This document shows positions 1 through 8,916 of a stretch of 64,000 nucleotides of DNA, piece after piece. The stretch is from Microbacterium azadirachtae (GTDB lineage Bacteria > Actinomycetota > Actinomycetes > Actinomycetales > Microbacteriaceae): positions 124,001-188,000 of the forward strand of contig NZ_JYIT01000086.1 of the NCBI RefSeq assembly GCF_000956545.1, read 5' to 3'. Below the pieces are notes generated by a model. That model did no database searches. It was given only the letters and a program-made list of their open reading frames with translations, and was not told where the DNA came from. Every line of letters begins with the position of its first letter. Position 1 is the first letter of the stretch. The translations under genes were made by a program, and so were the position numbers.

Positions 1-1587
<1,587 letters not shown>

Positions 1588-1845
1588 TTACTCGGCGGCT
1601 GCGACGATGTTGACGACCTTGCGGCCGCCCTTCGCGCCGAACTCGACCGCGCCGGCGGCGAGGGCGAACAGCGTGTCGTCGCCGCCACGGCCGACGTTGA
1701 CGCCGGGGTGGAAGTGCGTGCCGCGCTGGCGGACGATGATCTCGCCGGCGTTGACGGTCTGGCCGCCGAAGCGCTTCACGCCGAGTCGCTGTGCGTTGGA
1801 GTCACGACCGTTGCGGGTCGAGCTCGCACCCTTTTTGTGTGCCAT
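1588..1845 (-). CDS. rpmA: 50S ribosomal protein L27
   Basis: Large-subunit ribosomal protein whose N-terminus reaches the peptidyl-transferase centre. The 85 residues start [16 protein letters not shown], the mature-type L27 start found in bacteria without the Firmicute-style cleaved extension. The conserved core ([33 protein letters not shown]) is complete. It sits 20 bp after rplU and 126 bp before obg and is probably transcribed from the rplU promoter at 2332-2360. Length and motifs are typical, and nothing odd is seen. Confidence 0.98.
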   Translation of the reverse strand: MAHKKGASSTRNGRDSNAQRLGVKRFGGQTVNAGEIIVRQRGTHFHPGVNVGRGGDDTLFALAAGAVEFGAKGGRKVVNIVAAAE

Positions 1846-1865
1846 TTCTCAGCTCCTCTTCGTGC

Positions 1866-2174
1866 TTACTTGATGCCGGTGATCTTGACGCGCGTGAGGT
1901 CCTGACGGTGGCCCTGGCGCTTCTTGTAGCCGGTCTTGTTCTTGAACTTCTGGATGACGATCTTGGGGCCGCGGAGGTGGCTGACGACCTCGGCCGTGAC
2001 CTTGACCTTCGCGAGCTTGTCGGCGTCGGTGGTGACCTTGTCACCGTCGACGAGGAGAACCGCGGCGAGCTCGACCTTGTCGCCCTGGGCCGCCTTCAGA
2101 CGGTCGAGCTGAACGATCGTGCCGACCTCGACCTTCTCCTGGCGTCCACCGGCGCGCACTACTGCGTAAACCAC
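1866..2174 (-). CDS. rplU: 50S ribosomal protein L21
   Basis: Large-subunit ribosomal protein that binds 23S rRNA. I place the start at the GTG at 2174, giving 102 residues beginning [15 protein letters not shown], the usual L21 N-terminus. A longer in-frame extension to 2360 would run through the leader and promoter and has no L21 character. The C-terminal signature ([18 protein letters not shown]) is present. First gene of rplU-rpmA-obg. The leader from about 2325 to 2175 is roughly 150 nt and holds a small hairpin (GGAGC/GCTCC, 2194-2209) close to the start, so autogenous control is possible but unproven. Confidence 0.97.
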   Translation of the reverse strand: MVYAVVRAGGRQEKVEVGTIVQLDRLKAAQGDKVELAAVLLVDGDKVTTDADKLAKVKVTAEVVSHLRGPKIVIQKFKNKTGYKKRQGHRQDLTRVKITGIK

Positions 2175-2331
2175 TTCATACCTGTTTCGTTGGGGAGCGG
2201 GACTGCTCCGTAATCTCACGGGAAGACTGTGCTTGCATCGCGCCACAGCAGAGGGATCCGCAGTGGCGGGCGCGAGTTGCATGATCCCGCGGCGGCCGAG
2301 TGGGGCGTCCGGCGCGGTGCACCAAGGAGCT

Positions 2332-2360
2332 ACTTTACCGGATGCCCGGCGACCTCGCAA
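2332..2360 (-). promoter_or_regulatory. Predicted sigma-70-type promoter of rplU-rpmA-obg
   Basis: On the minus strand TTGCGA (2355-2360) is followed after exactly 17 bp by TAAAGT (2332-2337), close to housekeeping consensus. Transcription would start near 2325, leaving a leader of about 150 nt before rplU. This is the only clear promoter-like pair in the 269-bp gap shared with the divergent DUF4031 gene. Confidence 0.6.
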
Positions 2361-2431
2361 AGCGAGCCCGACCGTGTCCGCCTCCTCCCTCCGCTGCCGG
2401 CGGAAACGGGCCCGCCGTCGGCGCCGCGCCC

Positions 2432-2437
2432 TAGGAT
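2432..2437 (+). promoter_or_regulatory. Probable -10 box of a leaderless transcript
   Basis: TAGGAT ends exactly six bases before the ATG at 2444, and there is no Shine-Dalgarno sequence. Transcription would start at or next to the A of the start codon. No matching -35 hexamer is seen. The same spacing recurs at several other genes here. Confidence 0.5.
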
Positions 2438-2443
2438 CGCCGC

Positions 2444-2743
2444 ATGGCGATACTCGTGGACGATCCGATCTGGCCCGCGCACGGCCGGCTCTGGGCGCAT
2501 CTGGTCAGCGACGCGGACGTCGAGGAGCTGCACGCGTTCGCCGCCGCGCACGGTATTCCCGCGCGGGCGTTCGACCTGGACCACTACGACGTGCCGGACG
2601 ATGCCCTTCCCCGGCTCGTCGCCGGCGGCGCGGAGCACGTCGGCGGCAAGGAGCTCACGCGTCGCCTCATCGCCTCGGGGCTGCGCGTGCCCGCGCGCGA
2701 CCGCGTCGGCGGCCATGACCACGGCACGAGGATCGCACGATGA
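2444..2743 (+). CDS. DUF4031 domain-containing protein
   Basis: Small cytoplasmic protein of 99 residues. [20 protein letters not shown] followed by [12 protein letters not shown] and [11 protein letters not shown] is the pattern of the DUF4031 family, which is common in actinobacteria and has no established function. The family features Asp/His-rich stretches, but I see no catalytic motif that can be named. Its stop overlaps the start of the TMEM175-like channel gene (ATGA at 2740-2743), so the two are translationally coupled. No RBS precedes the ATG; a -10 box six bases upstream suggests a leaderless mRNA. Function unknown. Confidence 0.85.
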   Translation: MAILVDDPIWPAHGRLWAHLVSDADVEELHAFAAAHGIPARAFDLDHYDVPDDALPRLVAGGAEHVGGKELTRRLIASGLRVPARDRVGGHDHGTRIAR

Positions 2744-3360
2744 CCTCAGGGCGCCTCGAGGCGTTCAGCGACGGCGTCCTCGCGATCATCATCACGGTCA
2801 TGGTGCTCGGCCTCGCCGTGCCGAAGGGCTCCTCCTGGACCGACCTCGTGCAGACCTCGGGCCTGGGTCTGCTCACGTACCTGCTGAGCTTCGTGTACGT
2901 CGGCATCTACTGGAGCAACCACCACCATCTGTTCCAGCTGCGCCCTGCCGTCGACGGCGTGGTGCTGTGGGCCAATCTGCACCTGCTGCTGTGGCTGTCG
3001 CTGTACCCGTTCACGACGGCGTGGCTCACCGAGACCGACGTCGCCGAGGTGCCGACGATCGTGTACGGGCTCAATCTCCTGGGCGCGGCCATCGCCTACA
3101 CGATCCTGCAGCGCACGATCGCACGCGGACCCGATCGCGACAGGGTCCGCGAGGCCTTCGGGCGCGACGTGAAGGGCATCGCCTCTCTCGTCCTCTATCT
3201 CGCCGGCATCGGGCTGGTCTTCGTCGCCCCGTGGCTGGGCCTGATCCCGTTCGTCGCCGTGGCCGTGATCTGGCTCGTGCCGGATCGGCGCGTCGAGCGC
3301 TACCTGCGCGCCCACGCGGCCGTCGGCTCCCCCGACGACGAGGAGGGCCCGACGCCGTAG
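2740..3360 (+). CDS. TMEM175-family (DUF1211) putative potassium channel
   Basis: Integral membrane protein of 206 residues. The N-terminal FSDGVLAIIITVMVL is the hallmark filter helix of the TMEM175/DUF1211 family (RxxxFSDG motif: here RLEAFSDG). About five to six hydrophobic segments follow, with WSNHHHLF after the second, also typical. Bacterial members form tetrameric K+-permeable channels with weak selectivity (family knowledge). It overlaps DUF4031 by four bases. Its stop codon lies inside the stem-loop shared with the convergent rne gene. The cytoplasmic tail is acidic (DDEEGP). Confidence 0.85.
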   Translation: MTSGRLEAFSDGVLAIIITVMVLGLAVPKGSSWTDLVQTSGLGLLTYLLSFVYVGIYWSNHHHLFQLRPAVDGVVLWANLHLLLWLSLYPFTTAWLTETDVAEVPTIVYGLNLLGAAIAYTILQRTIARGPDRDRVREAFGRDVKGIASLVLYLAGIGLVFVAPWLGLIPFVAVAVIWLVPDRRVERYLRAHAAVGSPDDEEGPTP

Positions 3361-3376
3361 CGTCGAGCCCTCCTCG
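3339..3376. terminator. Bidirectional terminator enclosing a stop codon
   Basis: Outer arms CGAGGAGGGC (3339-3348) and GCCCTCCTCG (3367-3376) pair perfectly. Inside lies GACGC-CGTA-GCGTC. The TAG stop of the TMEM175 gene falls in the apical part. The hairpin serves the convergent TMEM175 and rne genes. Confidence 0.65.
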
Positions 3377-3393
3377 GACGGTCTGGGTGCCGG

Positions 3394-5754
3394 TCAGCCC
3401 TGCTCGCGCGGCGGCGCAGCCTCGGTCGTGTGCACGACGGCGGTGCCCGCGGAGAGGCCCGCCGTGCTCACCCGGCGTCGGTTGCGGCCCTGGCCGGGCG
3501 CCTTGGGCTCGGGCAGCGCGTCCAGCACGGAGTCGAGCAGCTGCTCGGTCTCGGTGCGCGGCGCCTTGGCGCGGTCGGATCCGCGCTTCTTGCGCTGCTT
3601 CTTGGTCCGCTCGGCGACGGGAGCCTCCGCGGCGACGTCCTCGGACGCGTCGGCCGGGGCCGGGGCCTCACCGGCGGGTCGGGTCGAGGCGGCGATCTGG
3701 GCGAGCGCCGACTTCGCGCCCTCCGGGATGCTGTGCGTGCCTCCGTTCGCCGGCGCCGCCGGGGCGGACGGCGGGTTGCCGCCGTTGGAGGATCCGCCGT
3801 TGGAGGATCCGCCGCGCTGACGACGGTTGGAGCTCTGCTGGGGGGCGGCCGCACGGTGCTTCACGACGGGGTCGTGGTGCACGATCACGCCACGCCCCGC
3901 GCACACCTCGCACGGCTCGCTGAAGGTCTCCAGCAGGCCGAGGCCGAGCTTCTTGCGCGTCATCTGCACGAGGCCGAGCGAGGTGACCTCGGCGACCTGG
4001 TGCTTGGTGCGGTCGCGGCTCAGGCACTCGACGAGGCGTCGCAGCACGAGGTCGCGGTTGGACTCGAGCACCATGTCGATGAAGTCGACGACGATGATGC
4101 CGCCGATGTCGCGCAGGCGCAGCTGACGGACGATCTCCTCCGCCGCCTCGAGGTTGTTCTTGGTGACGGTCTCCTCGAGGTTTCCGCCCGATCCGACGAA
4201 CTTGCCGGTGTTGACGTCGACGACCGTCATCGCCTCGGTGCGGTCGATCACGAGGGATCCGCCGGAGGGCAGCCAGACCTTGCGATCCAGGGCCTTCTCG
4301 ATCTGCTCCGTCACGCGGTACGCGTCGAACGGATCGCGCTCGTCCTCGTAGGCCTCGACCCGGTCGAGCAGATCCGGGGCGACACTCTCCAGGTACGACC
4401 GGATGGTCCGCCCGGCGTCGGCGCCCTGGATGCGCATGCGGGTGAAGTCCTCGTTGAAGACGTCACGGACGATCTTGACGAGCAGATCCGGCTCCGCGTG
4501 CAGCAGTGCAGGAGCCTGCTGGGTCTCGACCTGCTTCTGGATGTAGCTCCACTGCGCGGTGAGGCGCTGCACGTCGTTGGTGAGCTGCTCCTCGGTCGCA
4601 CCCTCGGCCGCGGTGCGCACGATGACGCCGCTGGACTCGGGGAGCACCTCCTTGAGGATGCGCTTCAGGCGCGCACGCTCGGTGTCCGGGAGCTTGCGCG
4701 AGATGCCGTTCATGGAGCCGTTCGGCACGTACACCAGGTAGCGGCCGGGCAGCGAGATCTGGCTCGTCAGACGGGCGCCCTTGTGCCCGACCGGATCCTT
4801 CGTGACCTGCACGAGCACGCGGTCGCCGGCCTTGAGGGCGAGCTCGATGCGTCGCGGCTGGTTGCCGGTCTCGACGCCGTCCCAGTCGACCTCTCCGGAG
4901 TACAGCACCGCGTTGCGGCCGCGGCCGATGTCGACGAACGCCGCCTCCATGCTCGGGAGCACGTTCTGGACCCGGCCGAGGTACACGTTGCCGATGAGCG
5001 ACGCGTCCTGGTTGCGGGCGACGTAGTGCTCCACGAGCACGTTGTCCTCGAGCACGGCGATCTGGGTACGGCCGTTCTTGGAGCGCACGATCATCTCGCG
5101 GTCGACGGCCTCGCGGAGAGCGAGGAACTCCGCCTCGGTGACGACCGGGCGGCGGCGACCCGCGTCCCGGCCGTCGCGGCGGCGCTGCTTCTTGGCCTCG
5201 AGACGGGTGGATCCCTTGATCGCCTTGGGCTCGGTGATGTACTCGACCACGCGCTGACGCTGACGCGGCTCGCCTCCCTCGCCGCGGCCACGGGCGCGAC
5301 GGTCGTCGCTCTCCCGGCTCTCCCGCGTGCGCGCCGGAAGCGGCACGATCGTGGGCGCGTAGAAGTGCAGCTGGGTGGACACCCGCGACACGAACACCTC
5401 GGGGATCAGCCCCAGGCTCACCGCGGTGACCGCCTCGGGCTCGGTCGGCGCCTGCGGCGCGGCCTCGGCCGCAGCGTCCGCGGCGGGCTCGGTGCTCGCC
5501 TCGGAGGATGCGCCGTCGGCGGCCTCGGGCTCGGCCGGGACAGCCGCCACCTCAGGCTCGGCCGGGGTCTCGGCGACCTCGGACTCGGCCGGGGCCTCCG
5601 CAGCCTCAGGCTGCGCCGGTGCGACCTCGTCGGTTGCGGACTGCACAGCCTCGACGGCGTCCTCCCCCGTCGTCCGCTCTGCGGAGTCGAGCGCTACCGG
5701 CAGCAGCGCGTCGAGGTCGAGGGTAGGGGTGTTGTCATTGTTCTCGTCGGCCAT
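3394..5754 (-). CDS. rne: Ribonuclease E/G
   Basis: Endoribonuclease for mRNA decay and rRNA/tRNA processing. The 786 residues comprise an acidic, Ala/Pro/Glu-rich disordered N-terminal region (about 1-130, with repeated AEPE/AESE blocks), a basic stretch, and the catalytic core from about 220. The core shows the S1 domain (LIGNVYLGRVQNVLPSMEAA), the DNase I-like site with DVNTG near 511 and VVDFID near 556, and the Zn-link CEVC near 615. The tail is a low-complexity C-terminus with tandem SSNGG repeats. Catalytic core in the middle with disordered arms on both ends is the usual actinobacterial layout. A perfect hairpin lies just upstream of the RBS. Confidence 0.96.
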   Translation of the reverse strand: MADENNDNTPTLDLDALLPVALDSAERTTGEDAVEAVQSATDEVAPAQPEAAEAPAESEVAETPAEPEVAAVPAEPEAADGASSEASTEPAADAAAEAAPQAPTEPEAVTAVSLGLIPEVFVSRVSTQLHFYAPTIVPLPARTRESRESDDRRARGRGEGGEPRQRQRVVEYITEPKAIKGSTRLEAKKQRRRDGRDAGRRRPVVTEAEFLALREAVDREMIVRSKNGRTQIAVLEDNVLVEHYVARNQDASLIGNVYLGRVQNVLPSMEAAFVDIGRGRNAVLYSGEVDWDGVETGNQPRRIELALKAGDRVLVQVTKDPVGHKGARLTSQISLPGRYLVYVPNGSMNGISRKLPDTERARLKRILKEVLPESSGVIVRTAAEGATEEQLTNDVQRLTAQWSYIQKQVETQQAPALLHAEPDLLVKIVRDVFNEDFTRMRIQGADAGRTIRSYLESVAPDLLDRVEAYEDERDPFDAYRVTEQIEKALDRKVWLPSGGSLVIDRTEAMTVVDVNTGKFVGSGGNLEETVTKNNLEAAEEIVRQLRLRDIGGIIVVDFIDMVLESNRDLVLRRLVECLSRDRTKHQVAEVTSLGLVQMTRKKLGLGLLETFSEPCEVCAGRGVIVHHDPVVKHRAAAPQQSSNRRQRGGSSNGGSSNGGNPPSAPAAPANGGTHSIPEGAKSALAQIAASTRPAGEAPAPADASEDVAAEAPVAERTKKQRKKRGSDRAKAPRTETEQLLDSVLDALPEPKAPGQGRNRRRVSTAGLSAGTAVVHTTEAAPPREQG

Positions 5755-5771
5755 CTCTGGCGTACTCCCTG

Positions 5772-5792
5772 CACGACGGCCCTGCCGTCGTG
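5772..5792 (-). other. Perfect hairpin in the rne 5' leader
   Basis: CACGACGG (5772-5779) pairs with CCGTCGTG (5785-5792) around a five-base loop. It ends 17 bases upstream of the rne ATG and abuts the GGGAG that could serve as RBS. It is well placed to influence ribosome access or to be an RNase E target. Confidence 0.5.
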
Positions 5793-6004
5793 AATTCTCT
5801 CGTGCGGTGCGCTCGGCCCCGCGAACTCAATCGGTCTGCGATCGGCGTGTGCTCTGATCGCTGGAGGCCGGAGCCCCCGAAGTCTGTATCCGTCGTCCGC
5901 CGTCCTGGCGGTGCGACCCGTCCATTATCGCACCATCTGCGCGGGATGCCCGCCTCGACGCGAACGGATGCGCGCCCGTGCATCCCGCACAGAGGGGCGA
6001 CTGC

Positions 6005-6010
6005 CATAAT
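6005..6010 (+). promoter_or_regulatory. Probable -10 box of a leaderless transcript
   Basis: CATAAT, close to the TATAAT consensus, ends six bases before the ATG at 6017. No Shine-Dalgarno is present. The layout supports the 6017 start over the in-frame GTG at 5978. Confidence 0.5.
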
Positions 6011-6016
6011 CGCGAC

Positions 6017-6643
6017 ATGTCTGCACAGCGCAACCTCTCGGGCCACCGCCCCGTCGGCTACGCCATCTGGCTCATCGTGGCGAGCGTGGTCGGCTGGTGG
6101 GCGGCGTTCCAGCTCACCCTCGACAAGCTCGAGGTCCTGGCCCACCCCAAGGCGGCCCTGGGCTGCGACATCAGCGCCTTCGTGCAGTGCGGGGCGAACC
6201 TGGAGTCGTGGCAGGGATCGGTGTTCGGCTTCCCGAACCCGCTCATCGGACTCACCGGGTGGATGGCACCGCTCGTGGTCGGCGTCGCGATCCTCGCGGG
6301 CGCCCGCTTCCCGCGCTGGTTCTGGGCTCTGTTCGGTCTCGGCATCACGGGCGCCTTCGTGTTCATCGCCTGGCTGATCGGGCAGAGCTTCTTCGCACTG
6401 CACACCCTGTGCCCCTGGTGCGGACTCACGTACATCGTCGTGATCCCCACCTTCCTCGCCACGATCCAGCAGCTGTTCGCGAACGGCACGTTCCCGATCA
6501 GCCGCAGCGCGCAGGAGACGGCCCGCAAGCTCGGAGTCTGGGTGCCGCTGGCCTCGATCCTCGCCTTCGCCGTCGTCGTGGTGCTCGCGCAGTCCGCAGG
6601 GGTCGACCTCGTCGGCGAGGTCGTCCGCCTCGTGCGCGGCTGA
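6017..6643 (+). CDS. Vitamin K epoxide reductase (VKOR) family protein
   Basis: Membrane thiol oxidoreductase that reoxidises a DsbA-like partner at the expense of quinone, replacing DsbB in many actinobacteria. The 208 residues include four to five transmembrane segments, the loop cysteines C50 and C58 (GCDISAFVQCG) and the active-site CxxC C132-PW-C135 in the last helical pair, so all four redox cysteines are present. No fused thioredoxin domain is seen. The start was chosen at 6017, where a -10 box lies six bases upstream. It is divergent from rne and convergent with ndk. Confidence 0.9.
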   Translation: MSAQRNLSGHRPVGYAIWLIVASVVGWWAAFQLTLDKLEVLAHPKAALGCDISAFVQCGANLESWQGSVFGFPNPLIGLTGWMAPLVVGVAILAGARFPRWFWALFGLGITGAFVFIAWLIGQSFFALHTLCPWCGLTYIVVIPTFLATIQQLFANGTFPISRSAQETARKLGVWVPLASILAFAVVVVLAQSAGVDLVGEVVRLVRG

Positions 6644-6652
6644 CCCGCACCG

Positions 6653-6708
6653 ACGCAGAACGCCCTGCCGGCCCTTCGGAAGCGAAGGAGCGGCAGGGCG
6701 TTCTGCGT
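6653..6708. terminator. Strong bidirectional terminator
   Basis: An 18-bp perfect stem: 6653-6670 pairs with 6691-6708, with a 20-base loop that itself holds CTTCGGAAG. It separates the convergent VKOR and ndk genes. Confidence 0.8.
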
Positions 6709-6717
6709 GTCGGCGAC

Positions 6718-7134
6718 TCAGCCGAACCAGATGCCGAGCTCGCGCGCGGCGGACTCGGGCGAGTCGGAGCCGTGCACGAGGTTCTGCTGGACCTTGAGGC
6801 CCCAGTCCCGGCCGAAGTCGCCGCGGATCGTGCCGGGCGCTGCGGTGGTGGGGTCGGTCGTGCCGGCCAGCGAGCGGAATCCCTCGATGACGCGGTTGCC
6901 GGCGAGACGGATCGCGACGGAGGGACCCGAGAGCATGAACTCGAGCAGCGGCTCGTAGAAGGGCTTGCCCTCGTGCTCGGCGTAGTGCGCGGCGAGGAGG
7001 TCGCGGTCCGGCTCCACCAGGCGGATGTCGACGAGCGCATAGCCCTTGGACTCGATGCGGGCGAGGATCGCGCCGGTGAGGCCGCGGGCGACGCCGTCGG
7101 GCTTGACCAGGACGAGGGTCTCTTCGGTGGGCAT
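6718..7134 (-). CDS. ndk: Nucleoside diphosphate kinase
   Basis: Transfers the terminal phosphate of ATP to NDPs through a phosphohistidine. The 138 residues from the ATG at 7134 start MPTEETLVLVKPDGVARGL. The catalytic histidine is in NLVHGSDS near residue 119, and the whole NDK fold is covered. A GTG three codons upstream is possible, but the ATG sits directly after the stop of the DUF4233 gene and matches the family N-terminus. It is the last gene of ileS-folC-DUF4233-ndk and ends at the 18-bp terminator. Confidence 0.96.
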   Translation of the reverse strand: MPTEETLVLVKPDGVARGLTGAILARIESKGYALVDIRLVEPDRDLLAAHYAEHEGKPFYEPLLEFMLSGPSVAIRLAGNRVIEGFRSLAGTTDPTTAAPGTIRGDFGRDWGLKVQQNLVHGSDSPESAARELGIWFG

Positions 7135-7135
7135 G

Positions 7136-7573
7136 TCAGTCACTCTCTGTCGGATGAGCGGGGGCTGAGGGATGTGCGGCCGCGGCGCGGTCGGCGCGGC
7201 CGCCGACGATCATCGCGTAGGTCCACATGCCGCCGAAGACGATCGCGACCAGACCGATCGCGGGCACCAGGAAGGCGGACAGCAGGACGATGACCTGCAG
7301 GATCCATCCCATCACGATTCCGGCCCGGCTGCCCATCAGGCCGGCGGCGACGATCATCGCCAGCGCGACGACCGCGCCGCCCACGATGCCCCACCAGGGC
7401 TCGATGTCGGGCCCCAGGGCCTTGAGCCCGAAGACGGTCAGGCCGGCCAGTCCCACGACGACGGCCTCGAACACGAGCACGATCGATCCGAGCTTCTGGG
7501 CGAGCCCGCGGGGCGCACGGGCGCGCCGGCCCGCGGGCCGACGACCCTGCGGCGCGCCCGTCACGCCCGCCAT
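7136..7573 (-). CDS. DUF4233 membrane protein
   Basis: Small integral membrane protein of 145 residues. A basic, Arg/Pro-rich N-terminal tail (about 1-25) is followed by four hydrophobic segments, including IVLVFEAVVVGLAGLTVF and MGWILQVIVLLSAFL, and a short His/Pro-rich C-terminus. DUF4233 proteins occur almost only in actinobacteria, typically between folC and ndk, as here. The start overlaps the end of folC by 13 bp, which implies translational coupling. No catalytic residues can be recognised; the function is unknown. Confidence 0.85.
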   Translation of the reverse strand: MAGVTGAPQGRRPAGRRARAPRGLAQKLGSIVLVFEAVVVGLAGLTVFGLKALGPDIEPWWGIVGGAVVALAMIVAAGLMGSRAGIVMGWILQVIVLLSAFLVPAIGLVAIVFGGMWTYAMIVGGRADRAAAAHPSAPAHPTESD

Positions 7574-8916
7574 CCGCTCTTCCAGTCCTCGTCCTCGGCG
7601 AGGGCGATCGCCTCACCGGCGAGCACGACGGATCCGGCGATGATGACGGCGCGGCGATCCGCCGACGCCGCCCACTCGCGGGCCGCGTCGGCCGCCTCGA
7701 CGAGCGCCGGGTGCACGGTCGCCCGCCCTCCCACGCGCTCGACGAGATCGGCCAGTGCGTCCGGATCGCTGGCGCGATCCGAATCGGGCGCTGTCGCGAA
7801 CACGTGCTCGACGGCCGGCAGCAGCGTCTGCACGATGCCCGCCGCGTCCTTGTCGCCGAGCACGCCGAGCACGAGCCCCCACTCGTCGAAGTCGAAGCTG
7901 TCCTTCAGAGCCGCGGCGAGCGCCCTGGCACCGTGCGGGTTGTGCGCGGCATCGACGATCACGGTCGGCGCGACGCCGAGCAGCTGCAGGCGCCCCGGCG
8001 AGGTCGCGCCCTGCAAGCCCTCAGCCAGCACGTCGCCGACGATGGCGCGCTGCGACCCGCCGATGAGCGATTCGACCGCCGCGATCGCGAGCGCGGCGTT
8101 GAAGCCCTGGTGCTCGCCGTACAGCGGCAGGTACTCCTCGCGGTACTCGCCGGCGAGCCCGCGCACGGTGATCTGCTGCCCGCCGACCGCGAGCCGCTGC
8201 TCGACGAGCGCGAAGTCCTGCCCTTCGAACGCGATGGAGGCGTCCCGCTCGGCCGCGACACGGCGCAGCACCGCCTCGGCCTCCGGCGCCTGCCGCGAGG
8301 AGACGACGGCCGCGCCGTCCTTGATGATGCCGGCCTTGACCTCCGCGATCTTCTCGATCGTGTCGCCGAGCCGGTCCGCGTGATCCAGGTCGATGGGCGT
8401 GAACACCGCCACGTCGCCGTCGGCGGTGTTCGTCGAGTCCCAGGATCCGCCCATGCCGACCTCGAGCACGAGCACGTCGACCGGGGCGTCGGCGCAGGCG
8501 ACGAACGCGAGCACCGTCAGCAGCTCGAAGAACGTCAGGGGCGCATCCCCGGCCGCGTCGAGCTCGGCGTCGACGATCCCCACGAAGGGCTCGATCTCCT
8601 CCCAGGCGTCGGCGACGGCGGCGTCGGCGATCGGCTCGCCGTCGATCATGATCCGCTCCGTGAAGCGCTCCAGGTGCGGACTCGTGAACAGTCCGGTGCG
8701 CAGGCCGTGCGCGCGCACCAGGCTCTCGATCATCCGCGCGGTCGACGTCTTGCCGTTCGTGCCGGTGAGATGCACGACGCGGTACGTCTTCTGCGGGTCG
8801 TCGAGGAGCTCGAGCAGGCGCGCGGTGCGCTCCTTGCGGGGCTGCACCCACCGCTCCCCCGCGCGCTCCAGCAGCGCGGCGTACACGGCGTCAGCGCGTT
8901 CGCGATCATCGCTCAC
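7561..8916 (-). CDS. folC: Folylpolyglutamate synthase / dihydrofolate synthase
   Basis: Adds glutamate to dihydropteroate or folates, retaining them in the cell. The 451 residues start at the GTG at 8916, which overlaps the ileS stop (GTGA). The P-loop GTNGKTS is at 52-58, followed by the Mur-ligase-type central domain ([13 protein letters not shown], with [14 protein letters not shown]) and the C-terminal domain with [15 protein letters not shown]. An apparent open frame continues upstream to 10143 on this strand, but that part lies within ileS in another frame and lacks protein character. It overlaps the downstream DUF4233 gene by 13 bp. Confidence 0.95.
   Translation of the reverse strand: MSDDRERADAVYAALLERAGERWVQPRKERTARLLELLDDPQKTYRVVHLTGTNGKTSTARMIESLVRAHGLRTGLFTSPHLERFTERIMIDGEPIADAAVADAWEEIEPFVGIVDAELDAAGDAPLTFFELLTVLAFVACADAPVDVLVLEVGMGGSWDSTNTADGDVAVFTPIDLDHADRLGDTIEKIAEVKAGIIKDGAAVVSSRQAPEAEAVLRRVAAERDASIAFEGQDFALVEQRLAVGGQQITVRGLAGEYREEYLPLYGEHQGFNAALAIAAVESLIGGSQRAIVGDVLAEGLQGATSPGRLQLLGVAPTVIVDAAHNPHGARALAAALKDSFDFDEWGLVLGVLGDKDAAGIVQTLLPAVEHVFATAPDSDRASDPDALADLVERVGGRATVHPALVEAADAAREWAASADRRAVIIAGSVVLAGEAIALAEDEDWKSGWRA

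Noticed and set aside
3775-3815. 15-bp tandem repeat as a non-coding repeat element
   Set aside because: It lies in frame within rne and encodes SSNGG units of the disordered tail.
3430-5793. Plus-strand open frame of 787 codons antisense to rne
   Set aside because: Shadow of the RNase E reading frame; low-complexity Arg/His/Leu composition, no start signal.
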